Of a DNA stretch of 64,000 nucleotides, positions 44,989 to 53,659 are shown in pieces (position 1 is the first letter of the stretch; every line of letters starts with the position of its first letter). Origin of the DNA: an uncultured Butyrivibrio sp. (GTDB taxonomy: Bacteria > Bacillota > Clostridia > Lachnospirales > Lachnospiraceae); the NCBI GenBank assembly GCA_946536145.1, contig CAMNEA010000004.1:29338-93337 (forward strand), in the 5' to 3' direction. Made by a program: the position numbers and the translations under genes. The notes under the pieces are model-generated. The model searched no databases, was not told the origin of the DNA, and was given only the letters and a program-made list of their open reading frames with translations.

Positions 44989-46695
44989 ATGCTTGTAACG
45001 ATCATAAGCTGGATATACATCTTTTTTATAACACTTTCTCTGGGTATGGTGATGAACCGTGCCCTGTCTAAACTTATTCCTGTACCGTCACTTACGCAGA
45101 TGGGAATAACCGGATATGTCACAACGGGGCTTGTGACTTCAGCAGTGTATGCGCAGTGTTTCAGCATATTTTACAAGGTCGGTGCTATCTGCCACATACT
45201 GATGCTTTTCTTTGCAGTTGTCTCAGCCTTTTACCTTCGCGGAAGTCTCCTTGATGCGCTTGGATATCTGAGGAAGATTTTTTCAGGGAAAAAGGCTGTT
45301 ATATTTGTAATGATAATACTTGCAGGCGCCTTTTTTACATCAAGAGGGACCTTCCACACTGATACGGGGATATATCACGCCCAGGCGATACGTCTTCTGG
45401 AGGAGTACGGCATAATAAAGGGACTTGGCAATCTTCAGCTCCACTATGCCTACAACAGCTCCTATCTTCCTTTATGTGCACTCTTTTCGATGAGCTTTAT
45501 GCTCCCCTATGCCCTTCACACCATGACGGGTTTTTTTATGGTTTTGTATTGCTGCTTTGCAGTGGAAGGATTGTCAGGATATAAAGCTCACATAAGCCAC
45601 GCAGGTGATTTTGCCCGCGCTGCGCTTCTTGTATATGCTCTTACAAATCTCACGGGATTACAGTCACCTGCCACCGATTATGGCACAATGTTTATGACTC
45701 TCTATATTATGTGCTGCTGGATATCCTATACGAGGGAGAGGGCAGCGGATAAGGCGGACAGATCCGATCTTGCAATGTATGGTTATCTGTCTGTACTTTC
45801 AATATTTGTCGTGAGCATGAAACTCTCTGCGGCGCTCAACGTTCTGCTTGCGGTATTTCCGTTTGCGGTTCTTGTAAAGAAAAAAATGTGGAAGGAGCTT
45901 ACTTCTTTTCTTATCATAGGATTTTTGTCATTTCTGCCTTTCCTCGTGAGAAATGTTATCATCTCCGGATGGCTGTTCTATCCTGTGGATGCGATTGACC
46001 TGTTTAATGTTGTCTGGAAGATCCCTTCCGAGTATATGAAGGTCGATTCTGCCCAGATCAAGGTCTGGGGGAGATGCCTTTATGACATAACAAGAGTCGA
46101 TGAAGGCGTTGGAAGCTGGCTTCCCATCTGGTGGGAGAGCAAGGAGCACTATGAGGAGATGCTTATTTACTCCCAGTTTATTGGTCTTTTTCTACTTGCA
46201 TTTCTTTTTGTGCTCAGGATCAGGGAAAAGAAATTTCGCCCGGCAGCGGCGGTCTTTTATGCGACAATACTTGGAAATATAGCCATGTGGTTTTTTACTG
46301 CGCCATTTATAAGATACGGGCTTGCGTTTCTTTTGCTGCTTCCTCTTTGCACTGTGGGAGATCTGGCAGAGTATATGAAAGAGAAGAAGAGCATCATACT
46401 GATAGGGCTCTCCTGCATTATAGCTGTGAATTTCTGCAGCTGGATCGACAATTATTTTATGGACAGCCTTGTGTTTGTTAAGCACAATCTGACGGCAGGG
46501 TACTATGTAAATCCCATTCCGTTTGAAGAAGCGCAGATGTCGGAATATGACATGGACGGAGCTACAGTATATATTGCAGGTCCCTATGAAAAGAACAGCT
46601 ATTATACCTGCCCCTCAACCTGCTATGATTTCATGGCTGAGAGGACGGAGCTCATAGGAAGCACAATAAAAGAGGGCTTTAAGGCCAAGCCCTAA
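44989..46695 (+). CDS. Polytopic membrane protein, probable glycosyltransferase C-like
   Basis: A 568-residue protein with about 12-13 membrane segments. An extracytoplasmic loop after the fourth segment carries FHTDTGIYHAQAIRLLEEYG, with an acidic residue and ordered pattern like the first loop of GT-C enzymes that use polyprenyl-linked sugars. The family is not firmly recognised. It is 20 bases after the methyltransferase gene and convergent with dapF, with no clear terminator in the 33 bases between. A role in surface glycan synthesis is likely but unproven. Confidence 0.65.
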   Translation: MLVTIISWIYIFFITLSLGMVMNRALSKLIPVPSLTQMGITGYVTTGLVTSAVYAQCFSIFYKVGAICHILMLFFAVVSAFYLRGSLLDALGYLRKIFSGKKAVIFVMIILAGAFFTSRGTFHTDTGIYHAQAIRLLEEYGIIKGLGNLQLHYAYNSSYLPLCALFSMSFMLPYALHTMTGFFMVLYCCFAVEGLSGYKAHISHAGDFARAALLVYALTNLTGLQSPATDYGTMFMTLYIMCCWISYTRERAADKADRSDLAMYGYLSVLSIFVVSMKLSAALNVLLAVFPFAVLVKKKMWKELTSFLIIGFLSFLPFLVRNVIISGWLFYPVDAIDLFNVVWKIPSEYMKVDSAQIKVWGRCLYDITRVDEGVGSWLPIWWESKEHYEEMLIYSQFIGLFLLAFLFVLRIREKKFRPAAAVFYATILGNIAMWFFTAPFIRYGLAFLLLLPLCTVGDLAEYMKEKKSIILIGLSCIIAVNFCSWIDNYFMDSLVFVKHNLTAGYYVNPIPFEEAQMSEYDMDGATVYIAGPYEKNSYYTCPSTCYDFMAERTELIGSTIKEGFKAKP

Positions 46696-46728
46696 AGTCC
46701 CCTTGAATGCTTTGCTATTATATAGATT

Positions 46729-47598
46729 TTACAGATCAATATCGATCATTCCCTCGAATACCGTTGTGGCAGGTCCTTCCATGATGACGGGGGAAGACTC
46801 ATTGCCGTCCCAGGAACATACCACGTCGCCGCCCAGTACATGGACGGTGACTTTTTTGTCTGTGAGACCATTTAAGATGCAGGCGGTAACGGTAGCACAG
46901 CACCCGGTGCCGCAGGCAAGTGTCTCACCTGTGCCTCTCTCCCAGACTCTCATGTGAACGCTGCTCCTGTCATCTATGGTAACAAATTCGGTGTTTACGC
47001 GGTTTGGGAAGTACTCATGGTTTTCGAAGAGTGGGCCTGTTTTTTCTATATCAAAAGCACCAAGGTCAGTGCCATCTGGAAGAAAAACAACGGCGTGCGG
47101 ATTGCCCATTGATACGCAGGTCATGCGATACTCCTCTCCTGCAACGGTGATGGGAACGTCTGTCACCGGAGACGGAAGGCGAACCGGAATCTGCTCGGGC
47201 GCCAGTATCGGAGCACCCATATCAACCTTAACCCAGCTGACAAGGTTGTCGCTGTCAGTGGTAAGCTCAATATATTTCTTTTTGCCGGCACTTACTATAG
47301 TCAGGTTTTTCCTGTCGGTGAGCCTGTGGTCATATACATATTTTGCCACACACCTTATTCCGTTACCGCACATTTCAGACCTGGAACCGTCAGCGTTGTA
47401 CATCTCCATCTCGAAGTCGATGTCATCTTCAGGGACCGGGTTTATGAAGATCAGCCCATCGGAGCCTATTCCGAAATGTCTGTCAGATACTCTTACTGCA
47501 AGCGCTGATTTCTTTTCCTGCGGTATATGTTCTTTGCCGCCGTCAATGTATACATAGTCGTTGCCGCAGCCGTGCATTTTTGTAAAATTTATCTTCAT
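46729..47598 (-). CDS. dapF: Diaminopimelate epimerase
   Basis: A 289-residue minus-strand enzyme; GGAGAG precedes the ATG at 47598. It interconverts LL- and meso-diaminopimelate for lysine and peptidoglycan. Both catalytic cysteines are present: EMCGNGIRCVAKYVY and ETLACGTGCCATVTA. The N-terminus KMHGCGNDYVYID and the substrate loop SMGNPHAVVF are canonical. The lipoprotein gene lies 23 bases upstream on the same strand, so the two may be co-transcribed. Confidence 0.96.
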   Translation of the reverse strand: MKINFTKMHGCGNDYVYIDGGKEHIPQEKKSALAVRVSDRHFGIGSDGLIFINPVPEDDIDFEMEMYNADGSRSEMCGNGIRCVAKYVYDHRLTDRKNLTIVSAGKKKYIELTTDSDNLVSWVKVDMGAPILAPEQIPVRLPSPVTDVPITVAGEEYRMTCVSMGNPHAVVFLPDGTDLGAFDIEKTGPLFENHEYFPNRVNTEFVTIDDRSSVHMRVWERGTGETLACGTGCCATVTACILNGLTDKKVTVHVLGGDVVCSWDGNESSPVIMEGPATTVFEGMIDIDL

Positions 47599-47621
47599 GT
47601 TGAGCTCTCCTTGTCAGATAA

Positions 47622-48635
47622 TCATCCACGGTAATAGAAGGAACTGTCGGGTAGTGATCCGCCTACTGCTTTGGGGTCCTGATCATACAGTACCTTGAGG
47701 TAGCCGGCGATAGTAGGTTCTATATCTTTTCCGCTGATGCAGGTTATGTTGCACATCGGAATGGCCTTTTTTGCAATGGGCTCTTTGGCGATTATGCCCT
47801 GTTCGACTACGAGATAGGCTGTCTTGTCGGGATCGGTGGATACAGCCTGTGCACTCGTTTCGTGAGCTTTTATAAATGTGTCAACGGCTTCCTTGTTTGA
47901 AGAGAGGAATTTGTTTGATACAACAGTGACGCCGGTCACAATCCTGCAGTCGGTGTTGACTTTGGCCCACTCGTCATCCAGAGAGAAGGCTGTCTTAAGA
48001 TCGCTGTTCTGAACACATGCTGCGGTAGCAAAGGGCTGCGGGAGTATGGCTATCGACTGGGGAGTCTCGGCAAGCTGAGCCGCAACCTCTGTCGCTTCTG
48101 ATTTGAACTCCAGGCTGCAGTCTGTGATGTTGTTCTGATCAAGAAGATATTTTATCGTGTACTCGGGAGTGGAGCCCTGACCTGTTGTAAAGACGGTTCT
48201 TCCGGCAAGATCGGAAATGGATTTTACATTCTCGTCGCCTGTGATGCAGTACAGGACACCGAGTGTATTGATATCTATTATGGAAACTCCGCCCTCGACC
48301 TTGTTGTTCATTACGCATGCTACATTGGCAGGCACAAGTCCGATGTCGATACTTCCCTCTGCCATGGCGGCCATGATATCAGAGCCTGCTGTGTACATGG
48401 TGAATTCGTAGTTGTTATCAGAACTTCCGTTTGAGGCATCGTCGATCAGATTGACTAGTCCAATTGTTGTCGGCCCTTTCAGGGCTGCAATTCTTACAGT
48501 CACGTTTGAGCTTGCGCTGTCTTTTGCACCTGAAGATCCGCAGGCAGAGACCTGCAAGAGCATAACTGCGGCAAGTGAGAGTCCGACAGCCTTCATAAAG
48601 AATGACAATCTGTTGATTTTGAGTCGTTTTAACAT
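47622..48635 (-). CDS. ABC transporter substrate-binding lipoprotein (SsuA/THI5-like)
   Basis: A 337-residue secreted lipoprotein starting at ATG 48635, with GGGGA upstream. The signal peptide ends in the lipobox LLQVSAC, with the lipidated Cys at residue 32. The mature part has the type 2 periplasmic-binding fold of the nitrate/sulphonate/thiamine-precursor group (TIGLVNLIDDASNG, AGSDIMAAMAEGSIDIGLVP, ISDLAGRTVFTTGQGSTPEY). No permease or ATPase gene is adjacent; dapF follows instead. The ligand is unknown, and partners must be encoded elsewhere. Confidence 0.85.
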   Translation of the reverse strand: MLKRLKINRLSFFMKAVGLSLAAVMLLQVSACGSSGAKDSASSNVTVRIAALKGPTTIGLVNLIDDASNGSSDNNYEFTMYTAGSDIMAAMAEGSIDIGLVPANVACVMNNKVEGGVSIIDINTLGVLYCITGDENVKSISDLAGRTVFTTGQGSTPEYTIKYLLDQNNITDCSLEFKSEATEVAAQLAETPQSIAILPQPFATAACVQNSDLKTAFSLDDEWAKVNTDCRIVTGVTVVSNKFLSSNKEAVDTFIKAHETSAQAVSTDPDKTAYLVVEQGIIAKEPIAKKAIPMCNITCISGKDIEPTIAGYLKVLYDQDPKAVGGSLPDSSFYYRG

Positions 48636-48805
48636 TGGTTTATCCCCGTTTCTTTTTCAATTTGTTATTTCTGTTTATTGTCTGTCTGAACAGAAACCAT
48701 TTTCTCAAGATTTTCTCAATATAATATCACTTGTTTACATATTACGGCAAATATATTAAAATATTTCGGTATTATAATGATGATGTTAGAACAGGAGTAT
48801 TAATT

Positions 48806-49306
48806 ATGGCATTATTAAAACAGTGGCGTGACATGGCTTATTCAGAGACTGCCAATAAGGGTGATCTTCAAAAGCTGTGGACAGATTATTTTCAGAAGGA
48901 ACGCGATATTTACGCTGAGCTTTTAAAAAATCCCGATGAGACAGTTAAGGGAACAGTTAAGGAACTTGCTGAGAAGTACGGCGTTGATATTATGACAATG
49001 ACAGGATTCCTTGACGGTATCAATGACTCACTTAAAGAGCAGAATCCTATCGAAGAGATGGAAGAAGATACTGAGGTAAATCTCGGATTTGAGAAGGAAC
49101 TGCTCTACAAGAACATGGTAAATGCCGGAGCAGACTGGCTTTACAATCTTCCCGAATGGGAGTCGATCTTTGACGAGGACAAGAGAAAGGCTCTCTACAA
49201 AGAGGAGAAGGCTTCCCACACAATAAGGAAAGAGAACAAGGTTTATCCCAACGATCCATGCCCTTGCGGAAGCGGCAAGAAATACAAGAAGTGCCACGGA
49301 CGCTGA
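48806..49306 (+). CDS. SEC-C metal-binding domain protein
   Basis: A 166-residue protein. ATG 48806 has AGGAG 8 bases upstream, and a TATAAT at 48773-48778 is a likely -10 box. The last 20 residues are the SEC-C zinc motif ([18 protein letters not shown]), as found at the end of SecA. The N-terminal 140 residues are helical and acidic and are not recognised as an enzyme. SEC-C modules bind zinc and can contact SecB or ribosomes; the function of this stand-alone form is unknown. It precedes thrS by 76 bases. Confidence 0.8.
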   Translation: MALLKQWRDMAYSETANKGDLQKLWTDYFQKERDIYAELLKNPDETVKGTVKELAEKYGVDIMTMTGFLDGINDSLKEQNPIEEMEEDTEVNLGFEKELLYKNMVNAGADWLYNLPEWESIFDEDKRKALYKEEKASHTIRKENKVYPNDPCPCGSGKKYKKCHGR

Positions 49307-49339
49307 TCAGTTACTGTACAGGTCTTTGACATAATATTG

Positions 49340-49362
49340 TGCTGCACCCGGTAGGTGTAGCA
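49340..49362 (+). promoter_or_regulatory. Hairpin in the thrS leader with an anticodon-like loop
   Basis: Eight base pairs (TGCTGCAC / GTGTAGCA, one G-U) enclose a 7-base loop CCGGTAG. Read as positions 32-38 of an anticodon loop, positions 34-36 are GGU, a tRNA-Thr anticodon, followed by A37. It ends 20 bases before the ATG and just before AAAGGAAG. It may be a translational operator or simply the terminator of the preceding gene. Confidence 0.4.
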
Positions 49363-49382
49363 AAGAAAGGAAGTAATTTGTA

Positions 49383-51266
49383 ATGACAAAAGAAGAATTT
49401 GCGGAAGTTTACCGCCACTCTCTGGCACATATCCTGGCCAAGGCGGTGATCGAGATCTATGGGAAGGAAGTTCAGTACGCCATAGGACCCCAGATCGATG
49501 ACGGGTGCTACTATGATTTTGTGCTTCCAAAGGCAGTTACCCAGGACGACTTCAAGATGATCGAGGACAAGATGAGAGAGATCATAAGGAGAAGGGAGGA
49601 CTGGACCAGAAAGGAAGTATCAAGGAGCGAGGCTCTTTCCATTTTTGCTGATCAGAAGTTCAAGACAGAACTTATAAATGATCTTCCTGAGGATGAGACA
49701 CTTACTGTTTACTACACTGGCGAGGACTTCGTTGATCTGTGCAGGGGACCTCATGTAGACAATTCTCAGGAACTTATGAATGTCTCATATCAGATCAAGT
49801 CTGTTTCAGGCGCATACTGGAGAGGCGATGAGAAGAGAGACCAGCTTTCGAGAATATATGTATATGCTTTCCAGACCAAGGATGAACTCAAGCATCACAT
49901 CAAGATGATCCAGGAAGCAATGGAGAGGGATCACAAGAAGATCGGACCGCAGCTCGATCTTTTCATGTTTGACGAGACAGCACCCGGAATGCCCTACTGG
50001 CTTCCAAGGGGCTGGAAGATGTATCAGGCTCTCCTCAAGTATTCAAGAGAGGTACAGGAGAGACATGGTTACACCGAGATCGCAGCTCCGCTTATCAATA
50101 ACAAGAAGCTGTGGCTTATAAGCGGTCACTGGGCTCACTATGTTAATAACATGTTCATGGTTCCGGGTATGGAGGGCCAGATTAAAGCTGATGCCGAGAT
50201 TCCGGGAGTTTTGGAAAATCCGAACGACCAATCCTGCGAGCCCAAAAACGTTAAGATTGTGGCAGGTTCAATGATCTATAACAGAGAACTTGAAGATACA
50301 ATGGCTGCAAAGCCCATGAACTGCCCCAATGCCATGATGACATATAAGAGGACCAACCACTCCTACAAGGAGCTTCCTATCAGATACAGTGAGTATGATG
50401 TACTTCACCGCAAGGAAAAATCCGGTCAGATGAACGGTCTTTTCCGTGTTCAGGAGTTCCGTCAGGACGATGATCATACGTTTGTAATGGAATCTCAGAT
50501 CAAGGACGAGATTGCAGATGTTATCTCAATTGCCGATGAGATCTATTCAACCTTTGGAGTTACCTACAGAGCCGAGTTTTCGACAAGGCCTGATGATTTC
50601 ATGGGCGACATCGAGGTGTGGAACAGGGCAGAGGCAGCGCTCAAGGAGATTCTTGATGAGAAGTACGGCGAGGGCGGCTATGAGATCAACGAGGGTGATG
50701 GCGCTTTCTATGGACCCAAGATCGACCTTCAGATCAAGGATGCCCTTGGAAGAGAGTGGCAGTGCGGAACTGTGCAGCTTGACTTCCAGCTTCCTCACAA
50801 CTTCGGACTCACCTATCAGGCGCAGGATGGTTCTATGCAGATGCCTGTTGTTATCCACAGAGCAATCTACGGATCACTTGAGAGATTCATCGGAATCATC
50901 ATCGAGAATTTCAAGGGAGTGTTCCCGTTCTGGCTAAGCCCGTATCAGGTAGGTATCGTACCTATCAGAGTAGAGCACAACGAGTACGCTGCCAAAGTTG
51001 AGAAAACGCTCATGGATGCAGGAATCCGTGTTGAGACTGACTACTCTGACAACAACATGAAAGAGAAGATCAAGAAGTTCAAGAACTACAAGGATCCGTA
51101 TATTCTTGTTATTGGCGACAGAGAGGCTGCTGAGAATACTGTTTCTATCAATGTTCGCGGCTCAAACAAGCAGATCCAGAATGTTCCGCTGGATGAACTT
51201 GTGAAAATGTGCAGAAAGATGAATGATGAGCACACTCTGGAGCTGATTGATACTTATGAGGCATAA
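49383..51266 (+). CDS. thrS: Threonyl-tRNA synthetase, divergent form lacking the TGS domain
   Basis: A 627-residue class II enzyme. It begins directly at the editing domain (HSLAH at residues 12-16, then DLCRGPHV and SGAYWRGDE), so the usual 60-residue N-terminal TGS domain is missing. The catalytic domain is recognisable but atypical: KPMNCP holds the zinc Cys, followed by HRKEKSGQMNGLFRVQEFRQ and DDDHTF instead of the common RVRGFTQDDAH. Between about residues 262 and 305 there is an insertion of roughly 40 residues before KPMNCP. The zinc His in VIHRAIYGSLERF and the C-terminal anticodon-binding domain (VGIVPIRVEHNEYA) are present. No T-box leader fits the 76-base upstream gap. Confidence 0.92.
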   Translation: MTKEEFAEVYRHSLAHILAKAVIEIYGKEVQYAIGPQIDDGCYYDFVLPKAVTQDDFKMIEDKMREIIRRREDWTRKEVSRSEALSIFADQKFKTELINDLPEDETLTVYYTGEDFVDLCRGPHVDNSQELMNVSYQIKSVSGAYWRGDEKRDQLSRIYVYAFQTKDELKHHIKMIQEAMERDHKKIGPQLDLFMFDETAPGMPYWLPRGWKMYQALLKYSREVQERHGYTEIAAPLINNKKLWLISGHWAHYVNNMFMVPGMEGQIKADAEIPGVLENPNDQSCEPKNVKIVAGSMIYNRELEDTMAAKPMNCPNAMMTYKRTNHSYKELPIRYSEYDVLHRKEKSGQMNGLFRVQEFRQDDDHTFVMESQIKDEIADVISIADEIYSTFGVTYRAEFSTRPDDFMGDIEVWNRAEAALKEILDEKYGEGGYEINEGDGAFYGPKIDLQIKDALGREWQCGTVQLDFQLPHNFGLTYQAQDGSMQMPVVIHRAIYGSLERFIGIIIENFKGVFPFWLSPYQVGIVPIRVEHNEYAAKVEKTLMDAGIRVETDYSDNNMKEKIKKFKNYKDPYILVIGDREAAENTVSINVRGSNKQIQNVPLDELVKMCRKMNDEHTLELIDTYEA

Positions 51267-51285
51267 GCCCTAAATAAAGCTGTTT

Positions 51286-51319
51286 AACAGGGGGATGGTG
51301 GAACCGTCCCCCTTGTTTT
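51286..51319 (+). terminator. Intrinsic terminator after thrS
   Basis: A 9-bp stem GGGGGATGG / CCGTCCCCC (51290-51298 and 51304-51312, one wobble pair) with a 5-base loop, followed by TTGTTTTC. Confidence 0.85.
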
Positions 51320-51349
51320 CTGCACAACTTAGCTGATAAGAGGTTTTTG

Positions 51350-52978
51350 ATGTCACAAAAAAGCAAAACGACAATAAAGAATATAACCGGTCTGGGATTT
51401 CTGATCGCTGCGCTGTATTGCCTTATCAGATCCTTTACCCTGTCACTTTGTACCGATATCTGGTATGATGAGCTCTTTACAATGAAATTTGCATCTTACA
51501 GTATAGGGGAACTTATTGGCCTTACTGCCAGGGATGTTCATCCTCCGCTGTATTATATTATCGTCAGACTGTTTCTGCTTGCAGGCAATGCCCTTGGGAT
51601 AGTCGGAAGTAGCGAAGGACAGCTTGGCAGTGAGATGCTCGCCAAGATGGTGTCCATTCTTCCTTTTCTTTTGATGGCAGTATATTCGCTTACGACTGTC
51701 AGAAAGCATTTTGGACTCCTGACTGCGGGGATGTTCTCCTTTGCAATAGTGACAATGCCGCAGATGCCTGAATACACCACAGAGATAAGGATGTACAGCT
51801 GGGCTGCGTTTTTTGTCACGGCAGCTCTTTTGCACGGCTTTTCCCTATACAGGGCATTTAAGAGAAAAGAGAAAAAGGCGGATCTGCCGGATGCGATCGC
51901 AATGTATCTGTATGCGACGGCCGCGGCATATACGCACTATTATGCGGCGCTTAGTGCCGGGATAGTATTTATGTTTCTGCTTGTTCTGATGCTGTGTGAG
52001 TATATTTCAGGAAGAAAAAAGGAGAGCAGTGATAAGCGCTTTCCTGTTACCATTATCAGTCTTCTTGTAAGTATGATACTTACGGCAATATCGTATCTTC
52101 CGTGGGTATCGGTGGTCGTATCTCAGGTCGGTGCTGTAAAAAATAACTACTGGATACAGCCTGTAGGCATACGCAGTCTTGGAAGCGCAGCAAAGCATCT
52201 GTTTCGGGGGTACTTCACAAATGATACCGTTGCCGTTGTCTGTGCGGTTTTGATGTTTGCTTTCTCTGTTATTCTTGCTGTCAGATCGTTTTTGAGGGCT
52301 GTTAAAAAGGAAGAAAGAGCCATATTTGAGATGTATGCTTTCTGCATTCTTCCGATTCTTGTGGCGGTAGGTCTTTTGGCTTCGCTTCTTCTAAGGCCGG
52401 TGTTTGTAAACAGATATATGATTCCGTCCTACGGCGCATTCTGGCTCTCGCTCTCTATGATGACGGAAAGGGAAATAGACAGGTCTTTTGAAAAAGGGCC
52501 ATTACTCATCCCGGGAGTGGTAGCTGCAGCGATGGCAGTTCTTGTAGCCGTGGTTGGAATTGTTGATTACAGGGCATTTATCGGCAATGAACAATACCGA
52601 AAAGTGAATATGAAAGAAACGCTCGCATTGTTTGAAGGGATCAGTTCTGATACAATAATAATCAGTAATTTTGATCAGGTGCAGGGTCTTTTGGGCTACT
52701 ATCTTGGAAAGGTTGATCCAAAGCACCGGGTGTATCTATATGGAGCAGAGCCTGAAGCTCTTATGAAAGAGATGGTCCAGGGGCTTGAGACAATAGAGGA
52801 TCCGGTCGATATTGCCAATTATCTTGACGCGGGCAAGACAGTTCTTTTTCTCGGGAGCTTTAACAGCAGAGAGGTGATCCTTGGTGAGTGGAATGATGCC
52901 TATGGAATTACCTATGAGAATGAGGGCAGTTACCTGTTGGAGAGATACTGGTTTGATGTATTCAGGCTCAGAAGATAG
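51350..52978 (+). CDS. Membrane glycosyltransferase, GT-C fold (ArnT/PMT-like)
   Basis: A 542-residue protein with about 12 membrane segments. The ATG at 51350 follows AGAGG; a TTG sits just before it. The first external loop has TDIWYDELFTMKFA, with the paired acidic residues that bind the metal and the polyprenyl-phosphate sugar in GT-C enzymes, then DVHPPLYYIIVRLF, a classical motif of GT39/GT83-like families. The C-terminal 130 residues form an extracytoplasmic domain. It probably transfers a sugar from undecaprenyl-phosphate to a cell-surface acceptor. It leads a cluster of surface-glycan genes. Confidence 0.82.
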   Translation: MSQKSKTTIKNITGLGFLIAALYCLIRSFTLSLCTDIWYDELFTMKFASYSIGELIGLTARDVHPPLYYIIVRLFLLAGNALGIVGSSEGQLGSEMLAKMVSILPFLLMAVYSLTTVRKHFGLLTAGMFSFAIVTMPQMPEYTTEIRMYSWAAFFVTAALLHGFSLYRAFKRKEKKADLPDAIAMYLYATAAAYTHYYAALSAGIVFMFLLVLMLCEYISGRKKESSDKRFPVTIISLLVSMILTAISYLPWVSVVVSQVGAVKNNYWIQPVGIRSLGSAAKHLFRGYFTNDTVAVVCAVLMFAFSVILAVRSFLRAVKKEERAIFEMYAFCILPILVAVGLLASLLLRPVFVNRYMIPSYGAFWLSLSMMTEREIDRSFEKGPLLIPGVVAAAMAVLVAVVGIVDYRAFIGNEQYRKVNMKETLALFEGISSDTIIISNFDQVQGLLGYYLGKVDPKHRVYLYGAEPEALMKEMVQGLETIEDPVDIANYLDAGKTVLFLGSFNSREVILGEWNDAYGITYENEGSYLLERYWFDVFRLRR

Positions 52979-52999
52979 TACGGATAGGTGGAGAGTTTT

Positions 53000-53599
53000 A
53001 TGATACGATTTGTGTTTAATACTGCAATAAGTCTTATGCTGATGCTGGCTACGATTACCGGGTCGACGCACCTTCCGGAAGAAGGTGACAACACTGAAGA
53101 GGAGCGCATTGCGTGGGCCTGCACAATGTCGATACCGCCTATCTTTAAACCCGGAAGCGAAGTGGGCGTCTTTGTGAACAACAGCTATCCGATGGAATCT
53201 TCCATCATCAGATATGATGTGTATTACGACGGACAGGATGAGCCCGTGACTAACAGGGAGAAGCTGGAGCGGGGGGATGAACCTTTGCCTGATACGATCA
53301 GTGGGACCAGGAATCTGACTAAAGAGATTTATCAGGAGACAATGTCAGCTGCTTACAACGAGGAGTATGGGGAAGATGTCGGCTTTTCTGTAAGCTCTTT
53401 TGAGGATATTGTCATAGATGACTGCCCCGGCTTTAAGATAGTTTCTGAATACAAGGCAGCTGATGAGGAAAAGATTCATCAGACGGTGTATCTGCTTGTT
53501 TCCAAATACCGCATATTTACAATAACTTTCCAGAGAGCTGAGGATGATGACTGCGAGAGTTATTTTGAAGAAGTGGCGTCAACCATTCGTGTACACTGA
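53000..53599 (+). CDS. Secreted protein of unknown function
   Basis: A 199-residue protein. ATG 53000 is preferred, with GGTGGAGAG upstream; a GTG at 52988 is in frame. An N-terminal signal peptide (MIRFVFNTAISLMLMLATIT) is followed by an acidic mature region with two halves: an extended part with PIFKPGSEVGVFVNN and a C-terminal part (IVIDDCPGFKIVSEYKAADE, then IFTITFQRAEDDD) resembling domains that measure displacement in small lipoproteins. I do not recognise a named family. It lies 21 bases after the GT-C gene. Confidence 0.65.
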   Translation: MIRFVFNTAISLMLMLATITGSTHLPEEGDNTEEERIAWACTMSIPPIFKPGSEVGVFVNNSYPMESSIIRYDVYYDGQDEPVTNREKLERGDEPLPDTISGTRNLTKEIYQETMSAAYNEEYGEDVGFSVSSFEDIVIDDCPGFKIVSEYKAADEEKIHQTVYLLVSKYRIFTITFQRAEDDDCESYFEEVASTIRVH

Positions 53600-53659
53600 G
53601 AGTATATATGATAAAATAAATAAAATACTACTAATTATTGATATCTCAGGAATGGATAT

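Noticed and set aside
49309..49382. T-box riboswitch before thrS
   Set aside because: The 76-base gap is too short, and no T-box sequence or specifier-loop architecture is present.
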